DNA from: Flammeovirga agarivorans
GTDB lineage: Bacteria > Bacteroidota > Bacteroidia > Cytophagales > Flammeovirgaceae
Length of the DNA: 64,000 nucleotides
Direction: 5' to 3'
Assembly (NCBI RefSeq): GCF_012641475.1
Contig: NZ_JABAIL010000008.1
Coordinates: 124,001-188,000 of the forward strand
In this document: positions 9,469 to 18,600 of the stretch, piece by piece
Numbering within the stretch: the first letter of the stretch is position 1
How the letters are laid out: every line of letters begins with the position of its first letter
Program-made: the position numbers and the translations under genes
The notes under the pieces: generated by a model
The model's input: only the letters and a program-made list of their open reading frames with translations
Told to the model about the DNA's origin: nothing
Databases searched by the model: none

Positions 9469-10494
9469 TTATTGTCTTTCTAAACGGACTTTTAGTTTGG
9501 GAGCTGCATTATTATCTATATCAATAGAGATGCCTTTGGAGATACCGTTTTCTATTTTGAAACGTTCATCCAATTGACCATCCAAAGTCCAGGATTTGGT
9601 ATCGCTTTCGTTTTCAGTATTGATCAATGAAACATCAATAATTACAAAGGCTCCAGTAGTGGCAAGGGGGTCTGTAAAGTCTAAACCTACACCGTATTCA
9701 TTTCTACTAGAGGTAGTTTCTATGTCATCCGAGTTTACTGTAAAAATCTCTTTTCCATGTTTGTTATACACTTTCATGATGGCAGAAATATAATATTTAG
9801 TGGAAGGAGCGTTATATGATATTCCAACGATTATACGACCATTTTTAGCATGCATATTAAATACATCTAATGTTGTATTTGCATCAACATTTTGGTATTG
9901 TACCTCTGATCGGAAATTCATTATTGCTTCTTTTTCATTCCTTATTTGTTCTATAATAGAAGCTGAACTAAAGTAGGACATATCATCTTCATGAACTAAA
10001 GAAGCAGTGGCAACCTGGTGGCCTTCTGGAATTGGAGCTAAATACTCAGACCAAAATGAATTTTCACCAACTGGTACATTCATAAGCATTAATTCCTTTT
10101 CATCATAATAATATTCATCAGGAGTTTGACCATTGTGTTCATCATAAACAACAATTAAGTCCCGATTAAAAAGAATTTGGTCTTCAGCCCTTTGTCTTCC
10201 TTCTATATCATACATCTTAATCAAGAAGTCTGCTTTAAGGTTAACAGCATCGATTTGTTCAGCAGGACCCATAGGAAATCCTGGAATTGTATCTTGTTCT
10301 ACTAAAGTAGAATCTACAGGGGTTGTGGCAATACTATCATTTAGTGTAGAATCGGTGTCCGCTACATTATTGGGTATAGTGTCGCTGATAATATCAGTAT
10401 TATCTTCTATTGGTGCTTTCTCAACAGTCTCACAAGAATAGACTAGAAAACCACAAAAAAGTATATTGGCTACATATAGTAATTTCGTCTTCAT
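9469..10494 (-). CDS. Lipoprotein, paralog of the gene at 7200
   Basis: 341 residues. The N-terminus MKTKLLYVANILFCGFLVYSCE is a lipoprotein signal with lipobox VYSC. Residues about 25-80 are an acidic Thr/Asp/Pro-rich linker. The rest matches the lipoprotein at 7200-8159 in order, with the strongest blocks in the last 170 residues (NGRIIVGISY, VYNKHGKEI, DFTDPLATTGAFVIIDV, SWTLDGQLDERFKIENGISKG). Function unknown. The pair flanks a DUF3050 gene, which suggests a duplication at this locus. Confidence 0.75.
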   Translation of the reverse strand: MKTKLLYVANILFCGFLVYSCETVEKAPIEDNTDIISDTIPNNVADTDSTLNDSIATTPVDSTLVEQDTIPGFPMGPAEQIDAVNLKADFLIKMYDIEGRQRAEDQILFNRDLIVVYDEHNGQTPDEYYYDEKELMLMNVPVGENSFWSEYLAPIPEGHQVATASLVHEDDMSYFSSASIIEQIRNEKEAIMNFRSEVQYQNVDANTTLDVFNMHAKNGRIIVGISYNAPSTKYYISAIMKVYNKHGKEIFTVNSDDIETTSSRNEYGVGLDFTDPLATTGAFVIIDVSLINTENESDTKSWTLDGQLDERFKIENGISKGISIDIDNNAAPKLKVRLERQ

Positions 10495-10640
10495 CGAATA
10501 AAAAAATTTCGTAATCTTTCTTCTTACGATCGTATGCTTAATCCTTTATTCAAAATATGGTTATTAGTTTATGAAAAAAGAGAGTAGAGTAATGCCTAAA
10601 AAAGAGGTGTTCTATTAAAAGTCTCTTTTTGATAACAATT
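10495..10640. other. Intergenic, with an AAAAAGAG/CTCTTTTT hairpin at about 10604-10630
   Basis: No ORF. Short A- and T-rich inverted repeats flank a 16-base loop shortly before the first small-RNA copy. It could be a weak terminator on either strand. Confidence 0.35.
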
Positions 10641-10900
10641 CAGCCTTTTTCGACAAACAAAATCGGATTATGTAATTTTTGTGTCGATAAATAAAAATGG
10701 AATAGGCTAGAAACAAAGTATACTATACTGTGATTCATAGTTTTACAATCTACTTTTTTAACTCAATAACTAACCAATTTTTTTAACTGACCGATGATTT
10801 TTTAGCCCATCAATTTTTTTGCTTTGTTAAGATGATGATAGTTTAAAGATGTAAAGATTTTAGACAGCCATTTCAATATTGAGATGGCTGTCTTTTTATA
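10641..10900 (+). ncRNA. Candidate small RNA, copy A (near-identical to 12700-12960)
   Basis: This block is non-coding and has a second copy at 12700-12960. From the AAACAAAATCGG word (10655) to GATGTAAAG (10856) the two are almost the same, with a stretch of about 75 bases around AACTGACCGATG and GATGATGATAG differing by a single base. Directly after the conserved block each copy has a strong stem-loop plus T-run. Here the arms are AGACAGCCAT and ATGGCTGTCT (10862-10891); the arms in copy B are different in sequence but equal in position. Conserved body plus independently evolved terminator is what two paralogous sRNA genes would show. The strand comes from the T-run. Start and function are unknown; I could not match a known RNA family. 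Confidence 0.65.
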
Positions 10901-10923
10901 TATAATTCTATCCTATAAAATGT

Positions 10924-11289
10924 TTAATTCTTAAGATGCTTAAGAAAGAAAATAAACAAACAGAGTACAACAAATATTACTAGAGGAGACCAACTCCAAA
11001 ATATGATCTTATTATTTACAAAATGTTGATAATAAGAGAATTTATTCTTTCTAGCATGGATAAATTCAAGAATCAAATGTATTAAGAAGAACCATACTAG
11101 AAATAATATCTGAAAGTAGAAACTGAGTAAGCCCAGTGTAACAAAAGGTCGAGAATTAGAACCTAATATATGATATTGAAGGATAGGGATAGTCATCATG
11201 GACAGCGAAAAGCATTGTAAAAAGGCAATGCTAATCCGCCTTACATCCATTAGTCTTTCATTGAGATGTTTAACTTTCCACATGATCAA
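10924..11289 (-). CDS. Small integral membrane protein, last gene of the GbsR-linked operon
   Basis: 121 residues, very hydrophobic, with about three transmembrane segments (around residues 18-38, 50-72 and 95-116) and a basic segment HARKNKFSYYQHF between the last two. I do not recognise the family. The start ATG lies inside the end of the previous gene (20-bp overlap, 11270-11289), which argues for translational coupling. An in-frame ATG two codons later is equally possible. Confidence 0.6.
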   Translation of the reverse strand: MIMWKVKHLNERLMDVRRISIAFLQCFSLSMMTIPILQYHILGSNSRPFVTLGLLSFYFQILFLVWFFLIHLILEFIHARKNKFSYYQHFVNNKIIFWSWSPLVIFVVLCLFIFFLKHLKN

Positions 11290-11653
11290 GAGCTATTTTT
11301 TGAGCAGCTTTTCTTTTTCCTCTAAAGAATAAATAGAGATTGATAAAAAGCATAATTCCCAAATAGATCGAAAACCCTCCAACCTTATAGCTTAGTTCTT
11401 CTACCAATTTCTGATAACTTGACTCTCTGTCAAGATTCATTTCAATGATATGCAAAGCACATCCAATGTTTAGTAAATAAAAACCTGTTTCAAATAAGCG
11501 ATTCGTTGATAGAGCAATTTCTGAGCGTCCGCGGAAAATATCTAACATAAAAACTCTACTATTTTTAAAGAGAGACCTTGCCACAAATATTGTAAGGGCA
11601 AATACGGTGGGGATATAGATGAGGTAACCAATTAGTGCTTTTGAATTTTCCAT
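11270..11653 (-). CDS. Small membrane protein, paralog of 11673-12017
   Basis: 127 residues with three or four predicted transmembrane helices. It shares the pattern GYLIYI, then a small soluble loop, then ETGFYLLNIGCA, then SYKVGG, then FINLY with the neighbour at 11673 (GYFIYL, LIGYYLLNIGYA, SNKIGV, HYMNIY), so the two are tandem paralogs. Proteins of this shape are commonly found beside GbsR-type regulators in Bacteroidota, but no function is established to my knowledge. It starts 20 bp after the previous gene and overlaps the next by 20 bp, so it is part of one operon. Confidence 0.65.
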   Translation of the reverse strand: MENSKALIGYLIYIPTVFALTIFVARSLFKNSRVFMLDIFRGRSEIALSTNRLFETGFYLLNIGCALHIIEMNLDRESSYQKLVEELSYKVGGFSIYLGIMLFINLYLFFRGKRKAAQKIALDHVES

Positions 11654-11672
11654 AATGATTAGATTAAGAGAT

Positions 11673-12017
11673 TTAAAATAGTTTGTGAATGTAATTTTTG
11701 ATGATGTATATATTCATATAATGAAGTAGGCCAATAACCAGAACGATAACACCAATTTTATTAGAGATGGTAATGATTAACTCTTCAATACTATTGATGT
11801 TATTCCAGGAAATAATAGTGATTGCTGCATAACCAATATTTAATAGATAGTAACCTATCAATAACATTTTATTGATTTGTACAGATAACTCTTCTTTTCC
11901 TTTTAAGTAGCTTTTGGCAAATACATTTCCGTTATCGTAACAGACTTTACCTACTTTCACAATAATGAATATGACGCATATCAAATAGATGAAATACCCA
12001 TAAATGTTGTAATTCAT
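11673..12017 (-). CDS. Small membrane protein downstream of GbsR-like regulator
   Basis: 114 residues, mostly hydrophobic, with three or four transmembrane helices and the same layout as its downstream paralog. It lies 53 bp after the regulator gene stop. That gap contains a palindrome identical in design to the one in front of the regulator, so this gene may have its own regulated promoter. Function unknown; a membrane sensor or transporter partner are open possibilities. Confidence 0.65.
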   Translation of the reverse strand: MNYNIYGYFIYLICVIFIIVKVGKVCYDNGNVFAKSYLKGKEELSVQINKMLLIGYYLLNIGYAAITIISWNNINSIEELIITISNKIGVIVLVIGLLHYMNIYIIKNYIHKLF

Positions 12018-12032
12018 ATTTGTGAACTTTTG

Positions 12033-12056
12033 AAGTTTCAGAAATTATTGAAACTT
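12033..12056 (-). promoter_or_regulatory. Operator-like palindrome AAGTTTC-N10-GAAACTT in front of the membrane-protein genes
   Basis: The arms AAGTTTC (12033-12039) and GAAACTT (12050-12056) are separated by AGAAATTATT. The same arms and spacer length recur at 12599-12624 with spacer AGAAAAAATT. The position between the regulator stop (12071) and the next start (12017) fits a regulator binding site. Confidence 0.65.
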
Positions 12057-12070
12057 TAGAATAAAATTTT

Positions 12071-12574
12071 TTACTTTAATATTTTCATAATCAATTTGCT
12101 TAACCAATTTTCTTTGTATTGAGTAACCTTATCCACAAGACTATCAGCTTTTGATACAAAATCGTGTAGCTTTTCTGTCTGAGAGACAAATTCCTTTTCA
12201 GCAATAGAATCGTTAGTTTCAATAGTAGAAACCTCTTTTAACATTCTAATTGCAGGTTGTAATTCTCTTCGACTTCTTTCTTTAGCAATCGTCACTGCCA
12301 ATCGGTCCAAATTCTTTTCGGTTGTAAAGAATTCTTTTCGTTCACCAGATTTTGTTTCCTTAAAAACGATACCCCAGTCAATTAAAGCTCGAATGTTCAT
12401 CGATGCATTCCCTCTAGAAATTTGAAGTTCACTCATAATCTCTTCTATCGAAAGTGCTTCGGTAGAGATCATTAAAAGTGCCTGGATTTGAGCCATAGTT
12501 TTATTTATGCCCCATTGTGAACCCAAAGCTCCCCAAGTTTGAATGTACTTATTTTTTGCTTCTTCAAATTTCAT
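12071..12574 (-). CDS. GbsR/MarR-family winged-helix transcriptional regulator
   Basis: 167 residues, no signal. Residues about 20-95 form a winged helix-turn-helix typical of GbsR-like MarR proteins (MAQIQALLMIS, SIEEIMSELQISRGNASMNIRALIDWGIVFKE, then a wing at SGERKEFFT). The C-terminal part is helical and probably dimerises. It is the first gene of a four-gene minus-strand operon with three small membrane proteins. Matching palindromes in front of it (12599-12624) and after it (12033-12056) suggest autoregulation and control of the membrane genes. A TATATTTG word (minus strand, 12579-12586) resembles a -7 box but would put the transcript start almost on the ATG. Ligand unknown. Confidence 0.85.
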   Translation of the reverse strand: MKFEEAKNKYIQTWGALGSQWGINKTMAQIQALLMISTEALSIEEIMSELQISRGNASMNIRALIDWGIVFKETKSGERKEFFTTEKNLDRLAVTIAKERSRRELQPAIRMLKEVSTIETNDSIAEKEFVSQTEKLHDFVSKADSLVDKVTQYKENWLSKLIMKILK

Positions 12575-12598
12575 ATTTCAAATATATATAAAGTTTTT

Positions 12599-12624
12599 AA
12601 AGTTTCAGAAAAAATTGAAACTTT
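12599..12624 (-). promoter_or_regulatory. Operator-like palindrome AAAGTTTC-N10-GAAACTTT upstream of the GbsR-like gene
   Basis: Perfect 8-bp arms flank AGAAAAAATT, 25 bp upstream of the regulator start. Placed over or just upstream of the expected promoter, it fits autorepression. Sister site at 12033-12056. Confidence 0.65.
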
Positions 12625-12699
12625 ATTTCTAGATCATAATCTACTAGATACAAAAAAGAGCTTAATACCCTTATAATGCTCATTTAATGGTATGATTTA

Positions 12700-12960
12700 A
12701 TCACTTTTCACTAAACAAAATCGGATTATGAAATTTTTCTGTCAATAAATAAAAGTAGAAAGGGCAAGAAACAGGGTATACTATATTGAGATTCATTGTT
12801 TTACAATCTACTTTTTTAACTCAATAATTAACTAATTTTTTTAACTGACCGATGATTTTTTAGCCCATCAATTTTTTGCTTTGTTAAGATGATGATAGTT
12901 TAAAGATGTAAAGAATCTGAGGAAGCCGTTTCTTATTTGGAATGGCTTCCTTTTTTTATA
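12700..12960 (+). ncRNA. Candidate small RNA, copy B (near-identical to 10641-10900)
   Basis: Second copy of the block described at 10641. It lies in the divergent gap between the GbsR-like gene and the His-heptad lipoprotein and is transcribed away from the regulator. The conserved body ends at about 12914 (GATGTAAAGA). The terminator has arms GGAAGCC and GGCTTCC (12922-12950, with an internal G-T pair) followed by seven T. Its terminator sequence is unrelated to that of copy A, although the body is almost unchanged. No ORF with a plausible start lies inside. Confidence 0.65.
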
Positions 12961-13059
12961 CCACAATATCAAATGGCATAAATTAAAATAATATCTTATA
13001 TTGTTTACTATCAGTGATTAACGAGTATTTATTTAACTGCAATAACACAACATTTTAAA

Positions 13060-13548
13060 ATGAATAGTATCCACCCAAAATTAGTTATTAGTGCCTTTTT
13101 ATTCTCTATGTTCATATTTTCATGTGGTCAGAAAAGCAATTACCACGATGAATTGGCCAAAAAACACGATCAATTTGAAAAGGATCATGCACAAATGGAA
13201 AAGGCACATGAGAAAATGGAACAAGACCATCAAAAAATGATCGATGAGCATATGTCAGTGATGAGTGAAGATGATACACTCCATATAAAAATGGAAAATG
13301 ATCATAATGCAATTATAATCGAGCACAAGGAAATTGTTGAAAGGCATATCGAACTAGTGGCCAATCATGAAGCCCTAGAACAGAAACATGAAAATGGATC
13401 TATGAGTGAAGAGGAGGTGAAGGCAGACCATGTTAAGATGGAAAAAGAACATAACCAAATCAAAGCCGATCACAAGAGATTAGATGAGAGTCATGCGAAG
13501 ATGATGCAAGACCATAAAAATATGATCGACGATCATCAATCAAAATAG
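13060..13548 (+). CDS. Histidine-heptad coiled-coil lipoprotein
   Basis: 162 residues. The signal peptide ends at lipobox IFSC (Cys22). The mature part is a single continuous helix without Pro, rich in E, K, D and H. Histidine recurs every seven residues at 29, 36, 43, 50, 57, 64; then 75, 82, 89, 96, 103, 110; then 124, 131, 138, 145, 152, 159. That is three blocks of six, with an 11-residue stutter and one skipped heptad between blocks. The residue three places after each His is usually Met, Leu, Ile or Phe, so His and Met/aliphatic residues alternate at the a/d core positions. A periplasmic coiled coil that binds metal or heme, or responds to pH, is a reasonable inference. No named family recognised. 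It ends at a terminator and appears monocistronic. Confidence 0.8.
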   Translation: MNSIHPKLVISAFLFSMFIFSCGQKSNYHDELAKKHDQFEKDHAQMEKAHEKMEQDHQKMIDEHMSVMSEDDTLHIKMENDHNAIIIEHKEIVERHIELVANHEALEQKHENGSMSEEEVKADHVKMEKEHNQIKADHKRLDESHAKMMQDHKNMIDDHQSK

Positions 13549-13556
13549 AAAAGAAA

Positions 13557-13593
13557 GAAGAGTATGTTTTCTAGTGAGGCATACTCTTTTTTT
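13557..13593 (+). terminator. Rho-independent terminator after the His-heptad lipoprotein
   Basis: The stem AGAGTATG/CATACTCT with a 13-base loop is followed by seven T. Confidence 0.9.
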
Positions 13594-13604
13594 ATGTTAA
13601 AAAG

Positions 13605-13645
13605 AAAAGCTTGCCTCATATCCAAAATGGATACAAAGCAAGCTT
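13605..13645 (-). terminator. Terminator for the minus-strand SusC/SusD operon
   Basis: The arms AAGCTTGC and GCAAGCTT enclose a 23-base loop. Read on the minus strand the stem is followed by TTCTTT. It lies about 40 bases past the SusD-like stop at 13686. Confidence 0.75.
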
Positions 13646-13685
13646 CTAGCAAAGTTGTAAATAGATAATGAATAATTTCTAAATA

Positions 13686-15596
13686 CTAATTTTTGATGAT
13701 CTCAACACCTTGTGCATTGGAGAAAGTACCTTTATAGCTACTCCACATATCTACAGTGTTGAATTGCCCTGTGTTTCCAGCATCACCACGTTGTCTTTCT
13801 ACCGCCTCTTGGTAGTTGGTAGTGTTAGAAGACATTTCGTTATTAGGATAATCAAAACGTCTCGAACGAACATAAGATGTTGAACCTGGAGAATGGAAAG
13901 GAACTTTCTTGATTCCTACTGGATCTGGTAAATCCTGACCTGCGATATATAATGGTCTGATATCTTCAGTATATACTGGGATGTCTAAGAATTCATATTG
14001 ATCTCTATCTAATACAGGAGTTACAAACGATGGTAGGTGAGTTCTATTCCAAAGTGAGAATGTAGAGATACCATTACCAATTTGAGATACCCAAGCTTGG
14101 TAAATGATGTTATCTAATTTATTTGTTGAGGAATTAAATGCTTGCAATTCTGCACTTACATAATCAGCCATTGCACCATCATAAGAATAACCTTGATCTC
14201 CAGAAGTCTCTCTATATACTTGCATTGCTGCTTCAGCATATTCCTGACCTGGATAGAACACTTGGTATTTCTTGAAAGCATCTCTAATACCCGCTTCGAA
14301 GTGAGTGGCAGAATTGCCACCTACTAAACCTTTTTCAATCGCTTCAGCAATTAAAAAATGAACTTCATCAGAACCCATAATAATGGTAGGAGATAATGGG
14401 TTTAAGATCGTTTCGTTGTTTAGTGATGCTAACGTAAATTTATCAGCACCACGTAATGGTAGTTCACTAGGATATGCAGTTGAATCTGTTGTATTAACTC
14501 TAGCAAAATAATCAGCATTAATAATTGTAGCGTCGTCAGCGTTTCCACTAGCTTCAAAAGCAAACATGGCGATTTGTCCATCTTGATCACCCATACGAGT
14601 ACCTCTTAATGAAACAGGCTTAACAGCTTCACCCCATTCTTCAGCCATTTCAAATGGATCGAAGTTTTCTGTAGGGTAAATCATTTTACTTGGTGCTTGT
14701 GAGTAGTCATGCACACCAGCTACATAAAATAAACGAGGATCTTTACGAGATTGCATCGACTTTAAAGAAGTCTCACTTATGTAACCGTAAGCGAAACCAC
14801 CTACCTGAGATGTCATTGCAGCACCAGCGCCATTCATATGTTGTCCCCAAGGACCACCATTTAATGAGTGCTCTAATTTTGCTGATTCATTTAATGTTGA
14901 GATATAACCTGCACTATGGTTAAATGCTTCTTGGAATACCTCACTAGCTCTTTCAGCATTGCCTTCAGACATAAATAATGCAATCTTCATTAGCATAGAG
15001 TTGGCTAATCTTTTCCAAGCAGCGGCATCACCTCTATAGTAGAAGTCATCAGTAAATGTCTCACCTTTATCCATCATATCACGACCAGCTTTTAAGTCTG
15101 TAATCATTTGTTCGAATACAGCTTCTTGGCTATCGTATTTAGGATATAAAATATGCTCAACATATCCTTTCCCTGCTTCTGCATAAGGGATGTCTCCGTA
15201 AAGTTGAGTCACCTTCATCATGTCAATCACTTTGACAATTTTTACTTGACCTAATTGTGCAGTCTCAGGAGCAAGTTTTGTTTCTAGGTCAGTGACATTC
15301 TTTAATACATCCTTAAAGATGTTGTTCCAAGCCCATTCTTTGTAAGAAGTACTGAACGCTTCACCAGATGCATACAAGTTACCTGTTGCTTGAGACATCG
15401 GGCCTGTCATAATAATATTTGTTCTCCAGCTTTCACCGCCATCCGTATAAGGTTTATTTTGGATGTGAGTGAATTGGTACTTAGGATCCATTTCACTAGA
15501 AGCCCAAGGGTCATTGTTCATTTCTTCGAACTTCTGAGTACATGAGAACATAGACACTGCCAATACAGCACCAACAATATATTTATTGAATTTCAT
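13686..15596 (-). CDS. SusD-like outer-membrane lipoprotein (SusD_2/RagB type), pair 1
   Basis: 636 residues with a lipoprotein signal (MKFNKYIVGAVLAVSMFSCTQ, lipobox MFSC). The start FEEMNNDPWASSEMDPKYQFTHIQ is characteristic of the SusD-like group 2 (starch-binding associating with outer membrane). A helical TPR-like core follows (VIDMMKVTQLYGDIPYAEAG, RGDAAAWKRLANSMLMKIAL). Family role: surface substrate-binding lid on a TonB-dependent SusC channel. It lies 38 bp downstream of its susC partner at 15635 and in the same operon. A paralog of the same kind is at 22636-24510. The substrate cannot be told from sequence. Confidence 0.92.
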   Translation of the reverse strand: MKFNKYIVGAVLAVSMFSCTQKFEEMNNDPWASSEMDPKYQFTHIQNKPYTDGGESWRTNIIMTGPMSQATGNLYASGEAFSTSYKEWAWNNIFKDVLKNVTDLETKLAPETAQLGQVKIVKVIDMMKVTQLYGDIPYAEAGKGYVEHILYPKYDSQEAVFEQMITDLKAGRDMMDKGETFTDDFYYRGDAAAWKRLANSMLMKIALFMSEGNAERASEVFQEAFNHSAGYISTLNESAKLEHSLNGGPWGQHMNGAGAAMTSQVGGFAYGYISETSLKSMQSRKDPRLFYVAGVHDYSQAPSKMIYPTENFDPFEMAEEWGEAVKPVSLRGTRMGDQDGQIAMFAFEASGNADDATIINADYFARVNTTDSTAYPSELPLRGADKFTLASLNNETILNPLSPTIIMGSDEVHFLIAEAIEKGLVGGNSATHFEAGIRDAFKKYQVFYPGQEYAEAAMQVYRETSGDQGYSYDGAMADYVSAELQAFNSSTNKLDNIIYQAWVSQIGNGISTFSLWNRTHLPSFVTPVLDRDQYEFLDIPVYTEDIRPLYIAGQDLPDPVGIKKVPFHSPGSTSYVRSRRFDYPNNEMSSNTTNYQEAVERQRGDAGNTGQFNTVDMWSSYKGTFSNAQGVEIIKN

Positions 15597-15634
15597 AACT
15601 ATTTTCTATTTGAAACTAAAGTGATGTAAGAGGA

Positions 15635-18600
15635 TTAGAATTTAGCATTAAGCTTGAAACCGAATGTCTGTGGTAGAGGGTAAGAACCCACTTCCATACC
15701 TTGAGCATTACCGTAAGCAAAAGATGCTGCTGGATCAATGTTCTCTGTTTTCTTCCATAAGTAGCAAACGTTGTTGGCTACGAAAGAAACTCTTAGATCT
15801 TGCATCTTAAGGTTGCTAATCATCACTTTAGGGAATGTATAACCAAATGATAATTCACTGATTCTGATGTATGAAGCATCATAGATAAACTCTTCGTCTA
15901 CACCAGAAGTTGCTTGGTAGTAGTTCTGAATATCTTGTGAGTTAGTGAAACCTGTGAAGGCTGTACCATCTTCATATACCATATTTCCAGGGTTGTAGGT
16001 ACCAGTGTTATGCATTTGGTTTCTACCGTCTGCAGTATCTTGGTGCTTACCATTGGAGTACATTTGAGCATTTGTTTGAGAGTAAAGGTCACCACCGAAT
16101 TTACCTTCAATCACGATACCCAATGTGAAGTTTTTATATTGGAAGTTGTTGATCCAACCGGCCATCCAAGGTTGAACAGAATTACCAATTTGTTGGTAAC
16201 CGTCTTCTACTTGAGGAATACCATCTTCGTTTACAATGATATTACCGTTGTCATCTCTTCTATATGCTGTACCATAAATGGCACCGTAAGGTTGACCCGG
16301 AGCAGCTACAATGTTTACAGGACCTTCACCAATTAAGTACTGATTTACCTCATCCGTTAATGAAATTACTTCGTTTTGGTTGTAAGCCATGTTGATTTGT
16401 GAATGCCAGTTGAAGTTCTCTTTTCTAACAACATTAATACCTAAAGCTATTTCAACACCTTTGTTGGCAATTTCACCTGCGTTAATGATCGCATCTTCAT
16501 ATCCTGATGATTCTGGAATACGCACCTTCATGATTTGATCTTTTGACATTGAGTTGTAGTACGTTACATCAAGGTTAACGATGTCATCAAACATTCTTAG
16601 GTTGAAACCTAGTTCGTAAGAAGTTTGCATTGATGGTTTTAAAGCAGAGTTATTAATTGTGTTACCTTTAATACCACCTGTTTGTAAACCGTCTTGAGAG
16701 TTACCATCGATCTCATAGTTTTGATATAACATGTAAGGATCAGTATCTGAACCTACTTTTGCCCATGATGCTCTTACTTTACCGAAAGTTAACCAGTCTG
16801 GAGTATCCCAATCCATATCAGAGAATACCCATGAACCACTGATTGAAGGGTAGAAGTACGAATTGTTATCTAATGGTAGAGTAGATGACCAGTCATTACG
16901 ACCTGATACGTCTAGGAATAAGTAACCATCATAACCAATAGAAGCTGTTCCGTATACTGATGCAATCGCTTTTTCATAAGCACTGTAGTACATAAATCTA
17001 TCAGAACCAGACATCGGGTTTTGTTGTAATGGATCTGAGAAATTTGATGAACCTGTATCAGAATATTGTCTTTGAATGTGCATGTATGAAGTACCAACAT
17101 TGGCAACCACATCGAACTTACCAAACTTGTTGTCGTAAGTTAACATGCCATCAAAGTTGTCTTCTCTCTCTAATTGTGTTCTTTCATAAGCACGGCCACC
17201 TGAGTATTGAGGCGTGTATAATGGGTCAACAGAATAAGCTCTCCATGAAGTATAGTCAGTACCTGCTCTACCCATCACTTTTAAGTGGTCAGTGATATCG
17301 TACGTTAATGAAGCCATACCCATAAAACGGTCTTTTGTATCTTCATAAGACACCTCATTCATTGTCCAGTAAGGGTTGTTGTTGTTTTGGTCATAACCAA
17401 CTGGGCGTCCGTTTTCATCTTTGTAATCCTTCATCCAATTTACATCATAAGAATTTGGAATCGCAGCTAGGTAGCCCATATAGTTGTAACCGTTGTTACC
17501 CATATACGGTCTGTTTTTGGCATCTTCTTTCACATAGTTGGCTCTTGCATCTAAGTGAAGTTTGTCATTTAAATCAGAAGTACCTCTCAAACTGAAAGTG
17601 TTTCTGTCGTACCCTTGGTTGTCCACGTTACCATTGTTACTCATATTTGAATAAGAGAAACGTACTGAGCTAGATTCAGTGTTTTTTGTCAATGCAACGT
17701 TAGTGTTAGCAGTATATGATGGTTTGAAAAGTGCATCGTAGTTATCATAGAATTTTACTTCTCTTTCCTGACCGTCATAGTAAGCATTTGTTGTCATGCC
17801 TGGCGTTACCTTTGGACCCCACATACCAAAATCATCTTTTGGAGAAGCTGGGAAAGCTCCGTTTGTACCATGTGCATATTGTTCCTGGTTATCTGGAGTG
17901 ATACCAAAAGTAGAGATAGTAGAAGCATGTGAGAAGTCCACACCTAAACCTTGGTTTCCACCTTTACCAGATTTTGTTGTAATCATGATTACACCATTGA
18001 TACCTCTTGAACCATAAATTGCTGTCGCTGCAGGTCCTTTCAGTACAGACATTGATTCAATATCTTCTGGGTTGATACCCGAAAGACCATCACCAGTATC
18101 TACACCGCCATTGTCTTTGTCATTGGCATTTTCGTAGTTGTTGTTGTTTAATGGAATACCATCGACAACGTAAAGCGGTTGGTTTGAACCATCTAAGATA
18201 GCATTACCACGAATAACAACATTGGAAGATGAACCTGGACCACCACCAACTTGATTAATTTGAACACCAGCTACTTTACCTGAAAGTGAGTTCATCACAT
18301 TGGCAGAGTTAGGTACAGATCCAAGATCGTCACCTGTAACCTCCTGAACGGCATAACCAAGAGAACGTTCTTCTCTCTTAACACCTAAACCGACAACCAC
18401 AACTTCTTCCATTTGTGTTGCATCCATATCCAACGAAATGTTTAATACAGATTGGTTGCCTACATTTACTTTTTTTGATTGATAACCGATGTAAGAGACT
18501 TCTAACACCGTTTCGTCTGTTACCATTAATGAGAATTTACCATCGAAATCTGTAATGGTACCTGTAGTTGTTCCTTGTATTTTAATACTTGCACCAACAA

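Noticed and set aside
10641-12960. Composite transposon bounded by the two direct repeats
   Set aside because: No transposase, no terminal inverted repeats, and each copy has its own intact terminator; paralogous RNA genes fit better.
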